DNA of 57,866 nucleotides from Streptomyces cirratus (GCF_014650775.1 NZ_BMVP01000025.1:1-57866), one strand, 5' to 3'. Numbered from the stretch's first letter, positions 16,851-25,652 are shown. Numbers and translations are program-made. Notes: a model not told the origin generated them from the sequence alone.

Positions 16851-17117
16851 GGCGACTGACCGAGAGCCGGGGCCCCGCCCGCATCTTCCAGGCGGAGTCG
16901 ATGGGCAAGCGGCGGTATGTTCTACCGCTACTGCGCGACGGCGCGACGCGCTGCGCCGGGCCCCCGCCGCGTCCGTCACGGAGGTGGCGGGCGGCCCCGG
17001 CACCGAACGGAGGCACTGGGCGACGCACCGCGCCGGCACCAGGACTACTGGACGGCGGTTGTGGAGAGGGCACGGCAGGGATGACGCACATCGCCCGCCA
17101 CGGTCGCCACGGACAAC
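16851..17117. other. decayed sequence between Imm49 copies
   Basis: There is no intact gene. One + frame reads HQDYWTAVVERARQ before a stop. It weakly resembles the KEYWSAD helix of the intact Imm49 and may be a further immunity remnant. The rest shows no recognisable protein. I treat the stretch as degraded cassette DNA. Confidence 0.3.
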
Positions 17118-17697
17118 GTGGCCGAGGCCACGGCGCCGATCGTTGAGAGTGCCGAAGAGGCACTGGTAGGGCTTTCGGCGTCCGAGAACGACCGGTACGA
17201 GGCGCTCGTGCTTACGCTGGCGGCCAAGTGGCACTGTGTCGCAGTCCCCGTCGCGGACCGGTTCACCACGTGGGAAGCGTGGATCATCGCCATGCAGACC
17301 GGATCCGCGTTGTTCGCGGCGGGCCGGCCACCGAAGGCACCGTCACCTGCCGGATCGGGGTCAACGGGGATGAACGGCAACTGCCGGCCAACGGGCCACA
17401 GGAGTACCTGCACGCCGGGAACTGGCTCACTTCCTTCTATCTGGCCGCGATACGCCGCGAGAACGACCGCGTGAAGCAACTGGCGCAGGTTCCCCCTCTC
17501 TTTCCTGCGCGCGTCCGATGCGGAATTCGACGCATACGCCTACCCCTGGATCGAGACCATCCAGAACCACTGGTTCGGCCGCCCGGAGAACTGGGACACC
17601 TTGCCTCGCGCCATGGACCTCACGGCCCCGGCGAACGTGCGGATCGCCAGGCAAAGACTTGATGCTCAAAATTCTTTATCCGCCGGTCGACCTCTTC
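17118..17697 (+). pseudogene. Imm49 pseudogene with several frameshifts
   Basis: Imm49 blocks appear in order but in different frames. FTTWEAWIIAMQTGSALFAA sits in the first. GTVTCRIGVNGDERQL through GNWLTSFYLAAIRREND sits in the second. LSFLRASDAEFDAYAYPW and IETIQNHWFGRPENWD sit in the third. LKILYPPVDLF is again displaced. At least three indels separate them. Each block aligns with a block of the intact gene at 15996-16850 (for example LLYPPMEMF against ILYPPVDLF). The C-terminal third is missing and is replaced without a break by a toxin-tail fragment. The gene cannot make a functional immunity protein. Confidence 0.83.
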
Positions 17698-17883
17698 ATA
17701 ATCCGCGAAATGAAGGAGCGCGGTAAGACCATCCCGAGCGAGCGGAGGCTCGCGAAGGCACTGGAAGACGCCTTCGACGACGGGAATCTGGAATACGTGG
17801 TCGTCAAGGGCGACCAAAACGGGCTCCAGTACAGTGGCTACCAGTTCCAGCGCTTCGGCATCAGTAAGGGGACCCTGCGGTGA
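17698..17883 (+). pseudogene. orphan toxin C-terminal tail fused to Imm49 remnant
   Basis: Immediately after ILYPPVDLF the same frame continues IIREMKERGKTIPSERRL, then EDAFDDGNLEYVVVKG and LQYSGYQFQRFGIS to a stop at 17881-17883. This lines up with the last ~55 residues of the intact toxin (IVADMKERVFESPDEAKY, EDGIKNKTLRYVLVQ, EYAGAVLKHFKLF). It has no start, export domain or catalytic ExK, so it cannot act alone. The stop overlaps the GTG of the next Imm49 copy (GTGA), the usual tail-to-immunity coupling. It marks a recombination between toxin cassettes that removed the DNA between an immunity gene and the next toxin tip. Confidence 0.78.
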
Positions 17884-18370
17884 CCACGGTTGTCAGTAGG
17901 CACTTTGCCGCACCGGGGGCCACGGAAGAAGAGTGGGCCGAGTCACTCGGTGAGGATCTGGCCGATGACATCGACAAGCTGGAGCGGCGCCCCCACGCCC
18001 TCGGGCGCGTCTTCAACAACGCGCTCCTCCACCTCGGCGCACGTTGCACGGTCGACCCTCGTGCGGCGAAGCTGGAGACCTGGGAAGCGGTCGTCAACGC
18101 CCTGCAGGTGGGATCCGCCATCTTCGCCACGGCTTCCGCGACCGAGGGGACCGTGGAATGCCGGATCAACCGTCAGATCCGAATGCTGGACGCCTCGGTT
18201 CGCGGCTCCACGGCTCACCGCCTCCCCCTGGCCGTCGTGTGCCAGGACCAGGACCAACTGGCCGGAAGCCGGCGGTTCCGTACTGGAGACCCGGGAGTCG
18301 CGCACGAGGCGCGCAAAGAGCAGTGAGGGCCTGGTCGCGCTCGGACAGCTCCATGGGCGACCACGTCCCC
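17880..18370 (+). pseudogene. third Imm49 copy, decayed
   Basis: This copy starts at GTG 17880, overlapping the tail stop by 4 bp. It reads well at first: RRPHALGRVFNNALLHLG, then ETWEAVVNALQVGSAIFATA and TVECRINRQIRMLDAS. The GTW-LTA block is disrupted near 18200-18220. PLAVVCQDQDQLA follows, and then the frame ends at 18326 after unrelated residues. A fragment of the family's end (EGLVALGQL) appears in another frame at about 18326-18352, so the middle third has been deleted. The 148-residue open frame could be translated, but it lacks about half of an Imm49 protein. Confidence 0.72.
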
Positions 18371-18482
18371 GGTGGCCATGCCCCGGGCCGGAAAATCGGG
18401 TTGGGGACGGACGAAAAGGCGATGTACGAATTGCTGCGGACGGGCCCCGAATCGGCTTGCCGGCCGGACCGGAGGTGATTCC

Positions 18483-18646
18483 ATGAGGGACCCAGTGCGG
18501 CGCATCGACATCGATGACCCCGACGTCGATATGGACATGGGCTGCGAATGCTCTACCGGGGAGAACCGTTCACGGGGGAGATCGCCGAGTACCAGGAGGG
18601 ACAGGTGGTGTTCCTCGGTTTCATCCGCGAGTGGCGCCGTGAATAA
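18483..18646 (+). pseudogene. frameshifted MORN/YwqK-like immunity remnant
   Basis: A good GGAGGTG site precedes ATG 18483 (MRDPVRRIDIDDPDVDMDMG). The frame then breaks near 18541. A shifted frame continues RMLYRGEPFTGEIAEYQEG, which is one MORN/YwqK-type repeat, through GFIREW to a stop at 18644. I recall YwqK/MORN-like proteins opening with an acidic IDIDDPDVDMDM-type segment and carrying several such repeats. Only one is left here. It is probably a former immunity gene of a different toxin, now inactive. Confidence 0.65.
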
Positions 18647-18698
18647 CCTCAAGGATGTCTTCCAGGAGCTGCGAGCCAAGGGGCTGAACCTCAAGTGA
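18639..18698 (+). pseudogene. possible second orphan toxin tail
   Basis: A short frame ends LKDVFQELRAKGLNLK and its TGA (18696-18698) overlaps the GTG of the next gene. That GTGA arrangement is the one seen at 17880-17883. The tail has no visible upstream domain. Its identity as a toxin end is inferred only from position and overlap. Confidence 0.4.
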
Positions 18699-19471
18699 CC
18701 AACCGTCCTTCGCGTACCGTGCTGGACCGGCTGCGGGCGGTCGACTGGAGTGACGAAACCTCGGCTTTCGGGCGGGAGCACTCGCGGGCGCTGCTGATGC
18801 GCGAGTTCCTGCGCCGCTCGGCGCTGTGGGCCCGGGCCTGCGGGGCCGAGGAAGCATGGCCCTTCTTCGACGTGGCGGAACACGTCGACGCCGAGGTGCA
18901 TGCGCCCGCCGACGTGGCCGCCGAGGTGGAAGAACTGGTGCAGGGGCTGGCACCGGAGTCGCTGCGGACGACATGCCGCGCGGCCGTCCGCTGGGCCTGC
19001 CTGGGTGACGCCCGCACCGAGTCGACCGCCGGTCTGCCGGACCCGTACGAGCCGCTCCTGCTGCTGTTCGAGCGCGGTGGCGGGTTCTACCTGGAGGAGT
19101 ACCTCGACCTCAACGGCGTGATGATCCCGCTGGGAACCGTGGAGACCAACGCCTCCGTGCCCCCCTTCCTCACCCTCGCCCCTGCCACCCTGGACGCGCT
19201 GGACGCCGAGGGCGAGATCACGTACTACGCGAAGATCGACGAACGGCACCCGCGGCAGAGCCCGAGGGGCATCGTCCGACGTCGGATCGACGAGGACGGG
19301 ACCTACGACGAGGCGTTCACCCGCAACCTTCGCTGGGAGCCGACCGAGTACCTCAAGCTCTACGCGCTCGGCCACGACGACATCGACCACGTCCCCGTCT
19401 GCGAACACGAGGCGGCCGCCTTCATCGAGTCGGTGGCGCACAAACTGACGGGCGGCGGCCAGGCCATGTGA
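18695..19471 (+). CDS. intact immunity-like protein, family not recognised
   Basis: A 258-residue acidic soluble protein starting at GTG 18695. The N-terminal half is helical (LLMREFLRRSALWARACG, EVEELVQGLAPESLRTTC). The middle has a beta-like FYLEEYLDLNGVMIPLGTVE, then ITYYAKIDERHPRQSPRG. The end is again helical. There is no signal peptide or membrane segment. It is the last member of the cassette run and its start overlaps the stop of the tail fragment by 4 bp, as immunity genes often do. That position is the only argument for an immunity role. Unlike its neighbours it is undamaged and may be kept as an orphan protector. Confidence 0.65.
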   Translation: MTNRPSRTVLDRLRAVDWSDETSAFGREHSRALLMREFLRRSALWARACGAEEAWPFFDVAEHVDAEVHAPADVAAEVEELVQGLAPESLRTTCRAAVRWACLGDARTESTAGLPDPYEPLLLLFERGGGFYLEEYLDLNGVMIPLGTVETNASVPPFLTLAPATLDALDAEGEITYYAKIDERHPRQSPRGIVRRRIDEDGTYDEAFTRNLRWEPTEYLKLYALGHDDIDHVPVCEHEAAAFIESVAHKLTGGGQAM

Positions 19472-19624
19472 TCCCCGCTGCGCATGTGCGTCGGTGCCGC
19501 CGCCGCGGTCACGCACTGCGCTGGCGCAAGGAGTGTCGACGCGCAGTCAGCACGTGCGCACGCGCCGGGGTGGTGCGTCCGCCGGGGCGGCCGTGGTCAC
19601 CGGCGCGCCCCTGCCCTGGGTGAG

Positions 19625-19709
19625 TGGTGCCCGGAGCCGGACTTGAACCGGCACGGCCCGAAGGCCAGCGAGGTTTAAGCTCGCCGTGTCTGCATTCCAC
19701 CATCCGGGC
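19625..19709 (-). tRNA. bldA: tRNA-Leu (UAA anticodon), bldA
   Basis: Read on the minus strand, the 5' acceptor arm GCCCGGA (19709-19703) pairs with TCCGGGC (19635-19629). The discriminator A and an encoded CCA follow (19627-19625). The anticodon arm is GCGAG-CTTAAAC-CTCGC, giving anticodon TAA. A long variable arm (GGCCTTCGGGCC) and the T-arm GCCGGTTCAAGTCCGGC mark a class II leucine tRNA. In Streptomyces this is bldA, the only tRNA that reads UUA. It controls aerial growth and antibiotic production through TTA codons in regulatory genes. It lies alone between the toxin cassettes and an ABC transporter. Confidence 0.96.
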
Positions 19710-20107
19710 AGGGCGTGGCGACCCCCGTGGAAAAGCTGTGGACGCTAAGGGTGAGCCTATCCGTAAGTATCCCTGCTCCGACCTGGGCGTCTGTCCGATG
19801 TTGTCTGATTTTATTGGCGCTTGAGTGGGCGTCAGACGCGATAACGCACGGTCGGCACCTCGCGGGCGGCGATCTCCCGCGCGCGCATTTGACGGGATTT
19901 CGCCTCCCCGCGCCACCCCACTCGCCACCCCGCGCACGGCGTCGCCCGGGGGGAGCGGCGTCATACCAGAGGAGGAGGCGCGCGCCCCCGTGTCAGCCTC
20001 CAGTGGGCCGTCGAACCGGCACCACGGCTGATCCGGGGCGGGGGTGGGCTCGGCGACGATGGGAGGGTCCCGCCACAGCGCAGCACCCCGCTCGACAGGA
20101 GTCACCC
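19710..20107. other. intergenic region upstream of bldA and the ABC operon
   Basis: This 398-bp region separates the minus-strand bldA from the plus-strand ABC genes, so it should hold two divergent promoters. On the minus strand a TAGGCT hexamer (19759-19754) lies about 45 nt before the tRNA 5' end and could be its -10 box, but no strong -35 stands at the right distance. On the plus side AGGAG (about 20097-20101) serves the GTG start at 20108. No gene is seen. Confidence 0.4.
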
Positions 20108-20878
20108 GTGACCGCCATGAACTACGCCCCCGCCACCCAGGCGGTGGCCGCCCGCGCCACGCAGCTGTCCAAGGTGTACGGCCAGGGCGAGACCCAGGTG
20201 GTCGCGCTGGACAACGTCTCCGTCGACTTCGGCCAGGGCCGGTTCACCGCGATCATGGGCCCTTCCGGATCCGGCAAGTCCACGCTGATGCACTGCGTCG
20301 CGGGCCTGGACACCTTCTCCGGCGGCTCCGTACGCATCGGTGACACCGAGCTCGGCTCCCTCAAGGACAAGCAGCTCACCCAGCTGCGCCGCGACAAGAT
20401 CGGCTTCATCTTCCAGGCCTTCAACCTGCTGCCGACGCTGACGGCCCTGGAGAACATCACGCTCCCCATGGACATAGCGGGCCGCAAGCCCGACCAGCAG
20501 TGGCTGGACTCGGTCATCCGGATGGTCGGCCTCTCCGACCGCCTCGGCCACCGCCCCACGCAGCTGTCGGGCGGCCAGCAGCAGCGCGTGGCGGTGGCGC
20601 GCGCCCTCGCCTCCCGGCCGGAGATCATCTTCGGTGACGAGCCGACCGGCAACCTCGACTCCCGTTCCGGCGCCGAGGTACTCGGCTTCCTGCGCAACTC
20701 CGTCCGCGAAATGGGCCAGACCGTCGTGATGGTCACCCACGACCCGGTCGCCGCCTCCTACGCGGACCGCGTCATCTTCCTCGCCGACGGCCGCATCGTC
20801 GACGAGATGCTGAGCCCGAGCGCCGACGGCGTCCTCGACCGCATGAAGGCCTTCGACGCCAAGGGCCGCACCAGCTGA
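20108..20878 (+). CDS. ABC transporter ATP-binding protein, LolD/MacB type
   Basis: A 256-residue ABC ATPase. It has Walker A GPSGSGKST, a Q-loop in IGFIFQAFNLLPTL, the signature LSGGQQQRVAVARAL, Walker B IIFGDEPTGNLD and a switch His in MVTHDP. The LRRDKIGFIFQ and EPTGNLDS wording is typical of the LolD/FtsE/MacB group, which energises FtsX-type permeases and moves lipids, lipoproteins or peptides rather than importing solutes. GTG 20108 follows AGGAG. The permease gene starts 52 bp downstream. A close paralogue lies inverted at 51592-52380. The substrate is unknown. Confidence 0.92.
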   Translation: MTAMNYAPATQAVAARATQLSKVYGQGETQVVALDNVSVDFGQGRFTAIMGPSGSGKSTLMHCVAGLDTFSGGSVRIGDTELGSLKDKQLTQLRRDKIGFIFQAFNLLPTLTALENITLPMDIAGRKPDQQWLDSVIRMVGLSDRLGHRPTQLSGGQQQRVAVARALASRPEIIFGDEPTGNLDSRSGAEVLGFLRNSVREMGQTVVMVTHDPVAASYADRVIFLADGRIVDEMLSPSADGVLDRMKAFDAKGRTS

Positions 20879-20930
20879 GGGACGTCCCCTCCCCGTCCCC
20901 GCTGACCCCCGACCACTGGACGCCTCCACC

Positions 20931-23483
20931 ATGTTCCGTACCGCCCTGCGCAACGTACTCGCGCACAAGGCAAGGCTGTTGATGACGGTGCTCGCCGTCG
21001 TCCTCGGCGTGGCCTTCGTCTCCGGCACGCTCGTCTTCACCGACACCGTCGGCAAGGCGCTGTCCGGCCAGTCCGCCAAGAGCTTCGACGGCATCGCCGT
21101 CTCCGTCACCTCCCACGGCCCCTCCCGCAACGACGAGGGCACCAAGGAGGGCGAGCCGGGCATCAGCACGCAGACCCTCGACAAGGTCAAAGCCCTCCAG
21201 GGCGTCGACACCGTCTCCGGCCGGGTCTCCGGCTTCGCCGGTGTCGCCGACCCCTCCGGCAAGCTGATCGGCAGCGGCTGGGCCAACCGCGGCTCCAACT
21301 TCGCCCCCGTCAAGGACGGCAAGGACCCGCGCTACGCCTTCACCGAGGGCAACGGCCCCGCGAAGGCCGACCAGATCGCCCTCGACAAGGAGACCGCCCG
21401 CCGCGGCCAGTACGCGGTCGGCGACAAGGTGCGGGTGGCCTCCAACGGCCTGCCCTCCGAGTACACCCTGTCCGGCGTGTTCACCACCGAGGACGGCCAG
21501 GTCAACGCGGGCGGCTCGCTGGTGCTGTTCGACACCGCCACCGCCCAGAAGCTCTACCTGGCCCCCGGCTTCTACGAGGAACTCTCGGTCAGCGCGAAGC
21601 CCGGCACCACCGCCGACCGGCTGCTGGCCGAGGTCAAGCCGCTCGTCGGCAAGGACGCCACGGCCAAGACCGGCGCCGAGCTGGCCGCCGAGCAGGCCAA
21701 GGACATCGAGCGGCAGATGGACACCACCAACCAGATGCTGCTGACGTTCGCGCTGATCTCGCTGTTCGTCGGCGTCTTCCTGATCTACAACACCTTCACG
21801 ATGCTGGTCGCCCAGCGCACCAAGGAGCTGGCCCTGCTGCGCGCCATCGGCGCCAACCGCGGCCAGGTCAAGCGGTCCGTACTCGCCGAGGCCCTCGTCG
21901 TCGGCGTGGTGTCCTCCGCCGTCGGCCTGCTGGCCGGAGTCGGCCTCGCCGTCGGCATGCGCTCCCTGATGGACTCCATCGGCGCGAAGATCCCGGCGGG
22001 CCCGCTGGTCGTCAGCCCGGGGACCATCGGCATCGCGATCGTCATCGGTGTCCTCGTCACACTGCTCGCGGCCTGGCTGCCGGCCCGCCGCACCGCCAGG
22101 ATCGCCCCGGTCGCCGCCATGGGCAGCGCCCACCTGCCGGCCACCGCCAAGTCCCTGGTGCTGCGCAACAGCATCGGCGGCGCGCTCACCCTGTTCGGCC
22201 TGGCCGGGATCCTCGGCGGCGCGCTGGCCGGCAAGGACGGCAAGATGATCATCGGCGGGGGCGCGTTCCTCACGATGATCGGCATCATCGTCCTGCTGCC
22301 CGCGCTCTCCCGCCCGGTCATCGCGGCCCTGCGCCCGGCGCTGCGCAAGGCGTTCGGCGTCGCCGGCAAGCTGGCCGCGCAGAACGCGGTGCGCAACCCG
22401 CGCCGTACGGCCGTCACCGCCGCCTCGCTCGCGATCGGCCTGACCCTGGTCACCGCCCTGTCGGTGCTCGGCGTGACCATGGGCAAGGCCGTGGACCGCA
22501 TGACCACGGACAAGCTCAAGGCCGACTACAAGATCTCCCTGTCCGGCGGCTTCGGCGGCCTCGACCAGAGCGTGATCGGCGCGCTGGCCAAGGCTCCGGG
22601 CGTCAAGGCGGTCTCCCCGCAGCAGGCCGGCTCGCTGCGCTTCGGCGGCGGCAAGGAGTTCAGCTCCGTCTCCGGCGTCGAGCCGTCCACGATCGGCTCG
22701 CTCCTCAACATCGAGGTCGTCTCCGGTTCGCTCGACAGCCTCGGCAAGGGACAGCTCGCGGTCGCCGACAAGACGGCCGCGTCGCAGGGCCTCAAGGTCG
22801 GATCGGTGCTCAAGGCCGCCTTCGACGACGACAAGAAGGGCGACCTGGTGGTCGGCGCCGTCTACAAGGAGATGGACGGCATGCTCTCCCCCTACGTGCT
22901 GGACTACAAGCTCCTCAGCCAGCACGAGGAGAAGCCGTACCTGCCCGAGGTCTTCGTCAAGATGGACGGCGGCCCCTCCGCCAAGGCCCAGCAGGCCCTC
23001 GTCGACGCCCTCGGCAAGAACCCGGCGATGAACATCGCCACCCAGCAGGACATGCGCAACGAGCTCGGCGGCGCGATCAACACCGCGCTCAACATCATGT
23101 ACGGCCTGCTCGGCATGGCGCTGATCATCTCGGTGCTCGGCGTCGTCAACACCCTGGCGATGTCCGTCTACGAGCGGACGCAGGAGACCGGCATGCTGCG
23201 CGCCATCGGCCTGGACCGGGGCCGGGTCAAGAACATGATCCGCCTGGAGGCCATCGTGATCTCGCTGTTCGGCGCGGTCATCGGGGTCGTCCTCGGTACG
23301 TTCATCGCCTGGGCCGTCGGGCAGACCATCAAGGACGGGGTGCCGCACTACGCGCTGGTCGTCCCGTTCGACCGGATCGCGATCTTCATGCTGCTGGCCG
23401 GCGTGGTCGGCGCCCTGGCGGCCATGTGGCCGGCCCGCAGCGCCGCCCGGCTGAACATGCTGACCGCCATCAAGACCGAGTAG
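20931..23483 (+). CDS. FtsX/MacB-family ABC transporter permease
   Basis: An 850-residue permease partner of the preceding ATPase. An N-terminal helix (LLMTVLAVVLGVAFVSGTLV) is followed by a large extracytoplasmic domain. The first FtsX domain starts at about residue 269 (LISLFVGVFLIYNTFTMLV, then RTKELALLRAIGANRGQV). A second half repeats the pattern: a central NPRRTAVTAASLAIGLTL helix, another extracytoplasmic domain, and a final FtsX domain with RTQETGMLRAIGLDRGRV. This is the fused two-unit form common in actinobacteria. A strong hairpin terminator follows the stop. Its paralogue is at 49019-51595. Confidence 0.92.
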   Translation: MFRTALRNVLAHKARLLMTVLAVVLGVAFVSGTLVFTDTVGKALSGQSAKSFDGIAVSVTSHGPSRNDEGTKEGEPGISTQTLDKVKALQGVDTVSGRVSGFAGVADPSGKLIGSGWANRGSNFAPVKDGKDPRYAFTEGNGPAKADQIALDKETARRGQYAVGDKVRVASNGLPSEYTLSGVFTTEDGQVNAGGSLVLFDTATAQKLYLAPGFYEELSVSAKPGTTADRLLAEVKPLVGKDATAKTGAELAAEQAKDIERQMDTTNQMLLTFALISLFVGVFLIYNTFTMLVAQRTKELALLRAIGANRGQVKRSVLAEALVVGVVSSAVGLLAGVGLAVGMRSLMDSIGAKIPAGPLVVSPGTIGIAIVIGVLVTLLAAWLPARRTARIAPVAAMGSAHLPATAKSLVLRNSIGGALTLFGLAGILGGALAGKDGKMIIGGGAFLTMIGIIVLLPALSRPVIAALRPALRKAFGVAGKLAAQNAVRNPRRTAVTAASLAIGLTLVTALSVLGVTMGKAVDRMTTDKLKADYKISLSGGFGGLDQSVIGALAKAPGVKAVSPQQAGSLRFGGGKEFSSVSGVEPSTIGSLLNIEVVSGSLDSLGKGQLAVADKTAASQGLKVGSVLKAAFDDDKKGDLVVGAVYKEMDGMLSPYVLDYKLLSQHEEKPYLPEVFVKMDGGPSAKAQQALVDALGKNPAMNIATQQDMRNELGGAINTALNIMYGLLGMALIISVLGVVNTLAMSVYERTQETGMLRAIGLDRGRVKNMIRLEAIVISLFGAVIGVVLGTFIAWAVGQTIKDGVPHYALVVPFDRIAIFMLLAGVVGALAAMWPARSAARLNMLTAIKTE

Positions 23484-23504
23484 GCACCGCCCGCCGACGC
23501 AGGA

Positions 23505-23538
23505 GGGCCCCGCGACCGGAGTTCCGGTCGCGGGGCCC
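23505..23538. terminator. hairpin terminator after FtsX permease
   Basis: A 16-bp perfect inverted repeat, GGGCCCCGCGACCGGA (23505-23520) with its complement (23523-23538), is followed by TTCG. It lies 22 nt after the permease stop and before the convergent methyltransferase gene, so it probably ends both transcripts. Confidence 0.82.
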
Positions 23539-23649
23539 TTCGCGTGCCCGCGTAGGGGTGTGGGAGCTCGTGGGGTGCGGGGCTCGCGGCACTACGGAGC
23601 TTGCGGGGTTACGGGCCTGCGGGGCGCGCCGGCCTGCGGGTTTGCGGGT

Positions 23650-25038
23650 CTACGGGGTCTGCGGCGCGCCCCACACGCGGGCCCGCAGCGGCATCCCGGA
23701 GATCCCGCCGTTCCCCGGGCGGACCGCGAGGACCTGGTTGACGCCGAGCCGGTTGTGCTCGAAGCCGAGCGCGGAGGCGGCCATGTACAGCAGCCACACC
23801 CGGGCGCGGCCGGGCGAGGTCAGCCGGACGGCCTCGTCCCAGTGCTGCTCCAGCCGGGCCACCCAGGCCCGCAGGGTCAGCGCGTAGTGTTCGCGCAGCG
23901 CCTCCACGTCGCGGACCTCGAAGCCGACCCGCTCCAGTTCGCCGACGGTGGTGCCGATCGGGGAGAGCTCCCCGTCGGGGAAGACGTAGGCGTCGATGAA
24001 CTCGTCGATCCGGTACGCCTCTTCGTCCGGCTCCGGCCGCCGCGCGATCTGGTGGTTCAGCAACCGGCCGCCGGGGCGGAGCAGTTCGTGCAGGGTGTGG
24101 GCGTACTCGCGGTAGCGGGCGGCGCCGACGTGCTCGGCCATGCCGATCGAGGAGATCGCGTCGTACGGGCCGTCCTTGACGTCCCGGTAGTCCTGGACCC
24201 GGATGTCGATCCGGTCGGCCAGGCCTTCCTCGGCGACCCGCTTGCGGGCATAGACGGCCTGCTCTTGCGAGAGCGTGACTCCGGTGACCTGGACCCCGTA
24301 CTCGCGGGCCGCGTGCAGGGCCATCGAGCCCCAGCCGCAGCCGACGTCGAGCAGGCGCCGGCCCGGGGCGAGTTCGAGCTTGCGGCAGACCAGGTCGAGC
24401 TTGTCGCGCTGGGCGTCCTCCAGGGTGCCGCCGGGGGTCCAGTAGGCGCAGGAGTACACCATCGAGGGGCCCAGGACGTGCTCGTAGAAGGCGTTGCCGA
24501 CGTCGTAGTGGTGGCTGATCGCCTGGCGGTCGCGGCCCTTGCTGTGTATGGCGCCACCCCGGCGGACGGCTTCCTCCGGGGGCGGCGCGGGGGCCGGCCA
24601 GGGCCGGGCCAGGGCGACGAGGTCGCGTACGGCTGCCCGCACTTCGGGGTCGCGCAGCAGAGCGGCCGTTCCGGCGGCGCCGGAGGCGGCGGCCGGCAGG
24701 TGCCGGCGCAGGGCGGCGAGTCTGGCGAGGCCGGTGGTCGCGGGCTCCGGGGCCGGGGCGGGGGCGGGCTCGCGCTCCCAGAGGATTCCGGCGACCCGGT
24801 CCAGCAGCTCGAACAGGTCCCCCTCGACGGTCAGGTCACCGGCCACCCAGGCGCGGGCGAGGCCGAGCTCGCCCGGCTTCCACAGCATGCGGCGCAGCGC
24901 GCGGCGGTGGTTCAGGACCAGGGTCGGTCCGTTGGACGGGCCGGCCTCGCTGCCGTCCCAGGCTCGTATGCGGACGGGCACGGGGGCGCCCAGCAGGGTT
25001 TCGGCGAGAGCGGCCAGCCGCGGCGCGGCGTCGGTCAT
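23650..25038 (-). CDS. cfa: cyclopropane-fatty-acyl-phospholipid synthase family methyltransferase
   Basis: A 462-residue SAM-dependent methyltransferase of the CFA/mycolic-acid cyclopropane synthase family. These enzymes transfer a methylene group onto the double bond of membrane phospholipid acyl chains. The N-terminal ~170 residues are the accessory lipid-binding region (NHRRALRRMLWKPGELGLARA). The catalytic part shows KGRDRQAISHHYDVGNAFY, the SAM motif LLDVGCGWGSMALHAARE, VTGVTLSQEQ, SIGMAEHVG and the C-terminal RAWVARLEQHWDEAV. ATG 25038 is chosen because GGAGGTG lies just upstream; an ATG at 25053 would overlap that site. The exact product (cyclopropane or methyl-branched) cannot be told. 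Confidence 0.88.
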   Translation of the reverse strand: MTDAAPRLAALAETLLGAPVPVRIRAWDGSEAGPSNGPTLVLNHRRALRRMLWKPGELGLARAWVAGDLTVEGDLFELLDRVAGILWEREPAPAPAPEPATTGLARLAALRRHLPAAASGAAGTAALLRDPEVRAAVRDLVALARPWPAPAPPPEEAVRRGGAIHSKGRDRQAISHHYDVGNAFYEHVLGPSMVYSCAYWTPGGTLEDAQRDKLDLVCRKLELAPGRRLLDVGCGWGSMALHAAREYGVQVTGVTLSQEQAVYARKRVAEEGLADRIDIRVQDYRDVKDGPYDAISSIGMAEHVGAARYREYAHTLHELLRPGGRLLNHQIARRPEPDEEAYRIDEFIDAYVFPDGELSPIGTTVGELERVGFEVRDVEALREHYALTLRAWVARLEQHWDEAVRLTSPGRARVWLLYMAASALGFEHNRLGVNQVLAVRPGNGGISGMPLRARVWGAPQTP

Positions 25039-25652
25039 GGCGGGCACCTCCATAAGTTCCGACCGAACGGCCTACCCATTTCCGGCACGGGTTAGGCCCT
25101 GTCCGGACGATCTTCGCGGAGGCGGCTCAAGGAACCCTCCAGGACGACACGAGTCGCCTGGCCGGCGGTGCGGGGGGTGCCGAGCCCCCGTAGCCCTGCG
25201 GACCCCGGCCCGGCGGGCCCTCGCCCGGGGCTCCGCCCAGAGCCGGGAGGCGCCCCCACGAGGCCGAATCGGCGGCGCTCAGCCCCCGGGGCAGCTCCGG
25301 CGAGGCCGGATCGGGCGGGCGAGCCCCCGCGGGCCAACCACCCGGCGCGCGGGCCTCCTCACTGCGCTCTCGGGGCTCCGTGGGCTCCGCCCCAGACCCC
25401 GCGCGCCCGAACCACCCCGGCCACCGCCGGGAGGCGCCCCACGAGGCCGAATCGGCGGCGCCCAGCCCCCGGGGCAGCTCCGGCGAGGCCGGATCGGGCG
25501 GGGCGCCCGGTCCCCGGGAAAGGCTCCGGCGAAGCCGGAAATGGCGGCGCCCGGCACTCCGAGCGGCCGGGACAGGAATGCCGGAGGGGCCGCCCGCACC
25601 ACGGATGGCGGGCGGCCCCTTCGGGGACGTGCTGGGCGTGCTCAGGCGCGCG
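25039..25652. repeat. intergenic region with 78-bp direct repeats and interspersed GC element
   Basis: No gene is visible in this 614-bp gap between divergent-side and convergent-side ends. Two nearly identical ~78-bp blocks lie at 25242-25319 and 25426-25503; both begin GCCGGGAGGCGCCCC and contain GAGGCCGAATCGGCGGCG. Between and around them are GGGGCTCCG...GGCTCCGCCCCAGACCCC segments (25373-25400). These are the reverse complement of the GGGGCGGAGCCCC element widespread between Streptomyces genes and seen again near 55505. Many hairpins are possible. The likely role is transcript termination or none. Confidence 0.7.

Noticed and set aside
19624..19824. 66-residue frame across bldA
   Set aside because: It lies antisense to and over a well-folded tRNA and has no ribosome binding site or protein features.
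20772..23348. 858-residue minus-strand frame opposite the FtsX permease
   Set aside because: The composition is typical of an antisense shadow (Asp/Gly/His/Arg runs), and the plus strand is a clear permease.
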